Below are positions 22,513-24,455 of a stretch of 24,455 nucleotides of DNA, piece after piece. Position numbers and translations under genes: made by a program. Within the stretch, counting starts at the first letter, position 1. The number at the start of each line of letters is the position of its first letter. The DNA is from Bacteroides sp. (lineage in GTDB: Bacteria; Bacteroidota; Bacteroidia; Bacteroidales; Bacteroidaceae): the NCBI GenBank assembly GCA_030151635.1, contig JASLDF010000201.1, positions 1-24,455 of the forward strand. Direction: 5' to 3'. A model generated the notes under the pieces. It searched no databases. It was not told where the DNA came from and saw only the letters and a list, made by a program, of their open reading frames with translations.

Positions 22513-24144
22513 ATGATTTCTGTAGATGGACTAGCCGTAGAGTTTGGTGGTACCGCACTCTTTAAAGACATATCGTTTGTAATCAATCCAAATGACCGAA
22601 TTGCATTGATGGGTAAAAATGGAGCGGGTAAATCGACCTTGCTTAAAATCCTATCGGGACAACGAGAAGCAACTCGTGGTCGTGTTTCGGCACCTAAAGA
22701 CTGTACAATAGCCTATCTTCCTCAACACCTTATGATTGAAGATGGAAGGACTGTCTATGAGGAAACTGCACAAGCTTTCGCTAATATTCATGAGATGGAG
22801 GCAGAAATAGCTTCTTTAAATGATCAACTCGCTACTCGAACAGATTACGAAAGTGATGAGTATATGCAAATCATTGAACGAGTTTCTACACTTAGTGAAA
22901 AATTCTATACGATTGAAGAAATCAATTACGATGAAGATATCGAAAAAACCCTACTTGGATTAGGTTTTAAAAGATCAGATTTTCATCAACCTACCAACGA
23001 ATTTAGTGGTGGTTGGAGAATGCGTATTGAGCTAGCCAAACTTTTGCTAAAAAATCCAGATGTTCTTCTACTTGATGAACCTACCAATCACCTAGATATT
23101 GAATCGATTCAATGGTTAGAAGAGTTCCTTATTAATAGCTCTAAGGCTGTAGTTGTAATTAGCCATGACCGTAAGTTTGTCGACAACATCACAACTAGGA
23201 CACTAGAGGTAACAATGGGCAAAATCTACGACTACAAAGTGAACTACTCTGCTTATCTAGAATTACGCAAAGAACGAAGAGAGCAACAATTAAAAGCTTA
23301 CGAAGAGCAACAAAAGTTTATAGCAGAGACAACTGACTTTATAGAACGCTTTAAAGGAACCTATTCTAAAACTCTTCAAGTACAAAGTAGAGTTAAAATG
23401 CTTGACAAATTAGAACTTGTAGAGGTAGATGAAATTGACACATCTTCTATTCGTCTTCGTTTCCCACCTTCCCCTCGTTCTGGCTCTTATCCTGTTTTGA
23501 TGGAGGATGTTGCGAAAAGTTATGATGAACACTTAGTATTCAAAAATGCTAATTTAACCATTGAACGTGGGGATAAACTTGCATTTGTTGGAAAAAATGG
23601 AGAAGGTAAGTCTACAATGGTAAAGTGTATCATGAAGGAAATAGAACATGATGGCACATTAACCTTAGGACATAATGTTAAAATTGGGTACTTCGCACAA
23701 AACCAAGCATCACTACTAGATGGAGAATTGACAGTTTTCCAAACCATTGACGATGTAGCGGTTGGCGAAATAAGAAATAAAATCAAAGATTTACTCGGAG
23801 CTTTCATGTTTGGAGGTGAAGAATCAACTAAGAAAGTCAAAGTTTTATCAGGTGGTGAACGTACTCGTTTAGCATTGCTTAAACTTTTGCTAGAACCCGT
23901 AAACTTATTGATTCTCGATGAGCCCACTAACCACTTAGACTTGAAAACTAAAGACATCTTGAAACAAGCTCTCTTAGAGTTTGACGGAACTTTAATCCTA
24001 GTTTCGCACGATAGAGACTTCCTTGATGGCCTTGTAAGTAAAGTATGCGAATTTGGAAACCAAAAAGTTAAATTGCAACTTGGTGGCATTTACGACTTCC
24101 TACAAGCAAAAAAGATGGAAAGTTTAACTGAGCTTGAGAAATAA
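22513..24144 (+). CDS. ABC-F family ATPase (ribosome-associated type)
   Basis: The 543-residue soluble protein has two ATP-binding cassettes and no membrane segment. Domain 1 has Walker A GKNGAGKST at 34-42, signature FSGGWRMRIELA at 164-175 and Walker B DVLLLDEPTNHLD at 183-195. Domain 2 has GKNGEGKST at 360-368, LSGGERTRLALL at 445-456 and NLLILDEPTNHLD at 464-476. The intervening charged helical linker (about 245-305) corresponds to the P-site-probing arm of ABC-F proteins. These factors bind the ribosomal E site and help stalled or starting ribosomes; some give antibiotic protection. Housekeeping (YbiT/EttA-like) is more likely than resistance given the setting, but the subgroup is not fixed by eye. 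Both catalytic Glu residues are intact. Confidence 0.93.
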   Translation: MISVDGLAVEFGGTALFKDISFVINPNDRIALMGKNGAGKSTLLKILSGQREATRGRVSAPKDCTIAYLPQHLMIEDGRTVYEETAQAFANIHEMEAEIASLNDQLATRTDYESDEYMQIIERVSTLSEKFYTIEEINYDEDIEKTLLGLGFKRSDFHQPTNEFSGGWRMRIELAKLLLKNPDVLLLDEPTNHLDIESIQWLEEFLINSSKAVVVISHDRKFVDNITTRTLEVTMGKIYDYKVNYSAYLELRKERREQQLKAYEEQQKFIAETTDFIERFKGTYSKTLQVQSRVKMLDKLELVEVDEIDTSSIRLRFPPSPRSGSYPVLMEDVAKSYDEHLVFKNANLTIERGDKLAFVGKNGEGKSTMVKCIMKEIEHDGTLTLGHNVKIGYFAQNQASLLDGELTVFQTIDDVAVGEIRNKIKDLLGAFMFGGEESTKKVKVLSGGERTRLALLKLLLEPVNLLILDEPTNHLDLKTKDILKQALLEFDGTLILVSHDRDFLDGLVSKVCEFGNQKVKLQLGGIYDFLQAKKMESLTELEK

Positions 24145-24148
24145 ATTG

Positions 24149-24156
24149 TATTTTTG
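24149..24156 (+). promoter_or_regulatory. Candidate -7 box of the last gene
   Basis: TATTTTTG matches TAnnTTTG, 23 bases before the ATG at 24180 and right after the ABC-F stop. No TTTG lies at the -33 position (TTTA at 24123-24126, spacer 22). Independent expression of the downstream gene is likely but not certain. Confidence 0.5.
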
Positions 24157-24179
24157 ATTTTATTAAGGTTTTATAATTA

Positions 24180-24455
24180 ATGAGATTAAAAAAGACAATA
24201 GCCTATTTATTAATGTGTATTACATTCTTACTGAATGTAATACCGTTAATTCCGCATCATCATCATAAAAATGATATTGCTGCTATATGTCTTCTTGACG
24301 ATACTGACTTTGACTCCTGCAATCCCAAAAAATCGAATACAGAAACACCTTTTACTAATAAAGAGTGTGCGGATTGTTGCATCACCAATTTCACCCCAAT
24401 AAAATCAAGTTCAACCAACTATGAACTCGATTTTCCAGTATTAAGCGACTCTGTT
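24180..24455 (+). CDS. Small His/Cys-containing exported protein, N-terminal part (cut by window edge)
   Basis: The frame is open from the ATG at 24180 to the window end (92 residues). It begins MRLKKTIAYLLMCITFLLNV, a signal peptide or membrane anchor, followed at once by IPLIPHHHHKND with four consecutive His. The polar remainder has Cys at 37, 47, 63, 66 and 67, including CADCC. I recall Bacteroidales proteins of this shape (annotated DUF6769) near metal-efflux or TonB-dependent receptor genes, but cannot confirm the family here. His and Cys clusters fit metal binding or sensing in the envelope; that is inference. The downstream neighbours needed to judge this lie outside the window. Confidence 0.65.
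   Translation, partial: MRLKKTIAYLLMCITFLLNVIPLIPHHHHKNDIAAICLLDDTDFDSCNPKKSNTETPFTNKECADCCITNFTPIKSSSTNYELDFPVLSDSV

Noticed and set aside
22513..24144. ABC-F gene as an antibiotic-resistance determinant
   Set aside because: The composition matches its neighbours, there are no mobile signatures, and the setting is core genes; a housekeeping ribosome factor is more likely.
1..24455. Searched for CRISPR repeats, insertion sequences, att sites, tRNA or rRNA
   Set aside because: No regularly spaced repeats, transposase or integrase motifs, or cloverleaf/rRNA-like segments were seen by eye on either strand.

Overview
The window looks like a chromosomal stretch from a member of the Bacteroidales (phylum Bacteroidota). 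The reasons are low GC, Bacteroides-type promoter boxes (TAnnTTTG) in front of several genes, few useful Shine-Dalgarno sequences, and families typical of the group: DUF4836, DUF4290, DUF5063 and a LolA-like chaperone next to FtsK. It is mostly core housekeeping DNA. I see no phage, transposon, CRISPR array, tRNA or rRNA.

Layout. (1) 1-3595, minus strand: ftsK, a lolA-like gene and trxB (cut by the window edge) form a probable operon. (2) 3829-6266, plus strand: DUF5063 protein, DEDDy 3'-5' exonuclease and an RlmI-type 23S rRNA methyltransferase. (3) 6267-6786: a 520-base region without a convincing protein gene. It holds the most interesting object here, a short transcription unit with a consensus promoter, about 68 nt of RNA and a strong intrinsic terminator, that is, a candidate small RNA. 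(4) 6787-9316, plus strand: NupG-type nucleoside transporter, bifunctional-nuclease-family protein with a UVR tail, and RsmE. (5) 9433-12593, plus strand: two tandem DUF4836 paralogues, the first a lipoprotein, separated by a terminator. (6) 12594-12850: two hairpin terminators between converging transcription units. (7) 12851-15369, minus: dxr and rseP; 15534-18776, minus: tsaB, DUF4290, murA, rimM. (8) 18854-21851, plus: yicC, gmk, nadD, menA. (9) 21848-22339, minus: YfcE-type phosphoesterase. (10) 22513-24144, plus: ABC-F ATPase. (11) 24180 to the edge: start of a His/Cys-containing envelope protein.

The genes serve translation and RNA modification (RlmI-like, RsmE, RimM, TsaB, ABC-F, YicC, the exonuclease), envelope building and quality control (MurA, Dxr, RseP, the LolA-like protein, DUF4836 proteins), cofactor and nucleotide supply (NadD, Gmk, MenA, NupG) and chromosome segregation (FtsK). 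MurA carries Asp where the E. coli enzyme has Cys115, which predicts target-level fosfomycin insensitivity. No new multi-gene system is visible; the sRNA candidate is the best lead.
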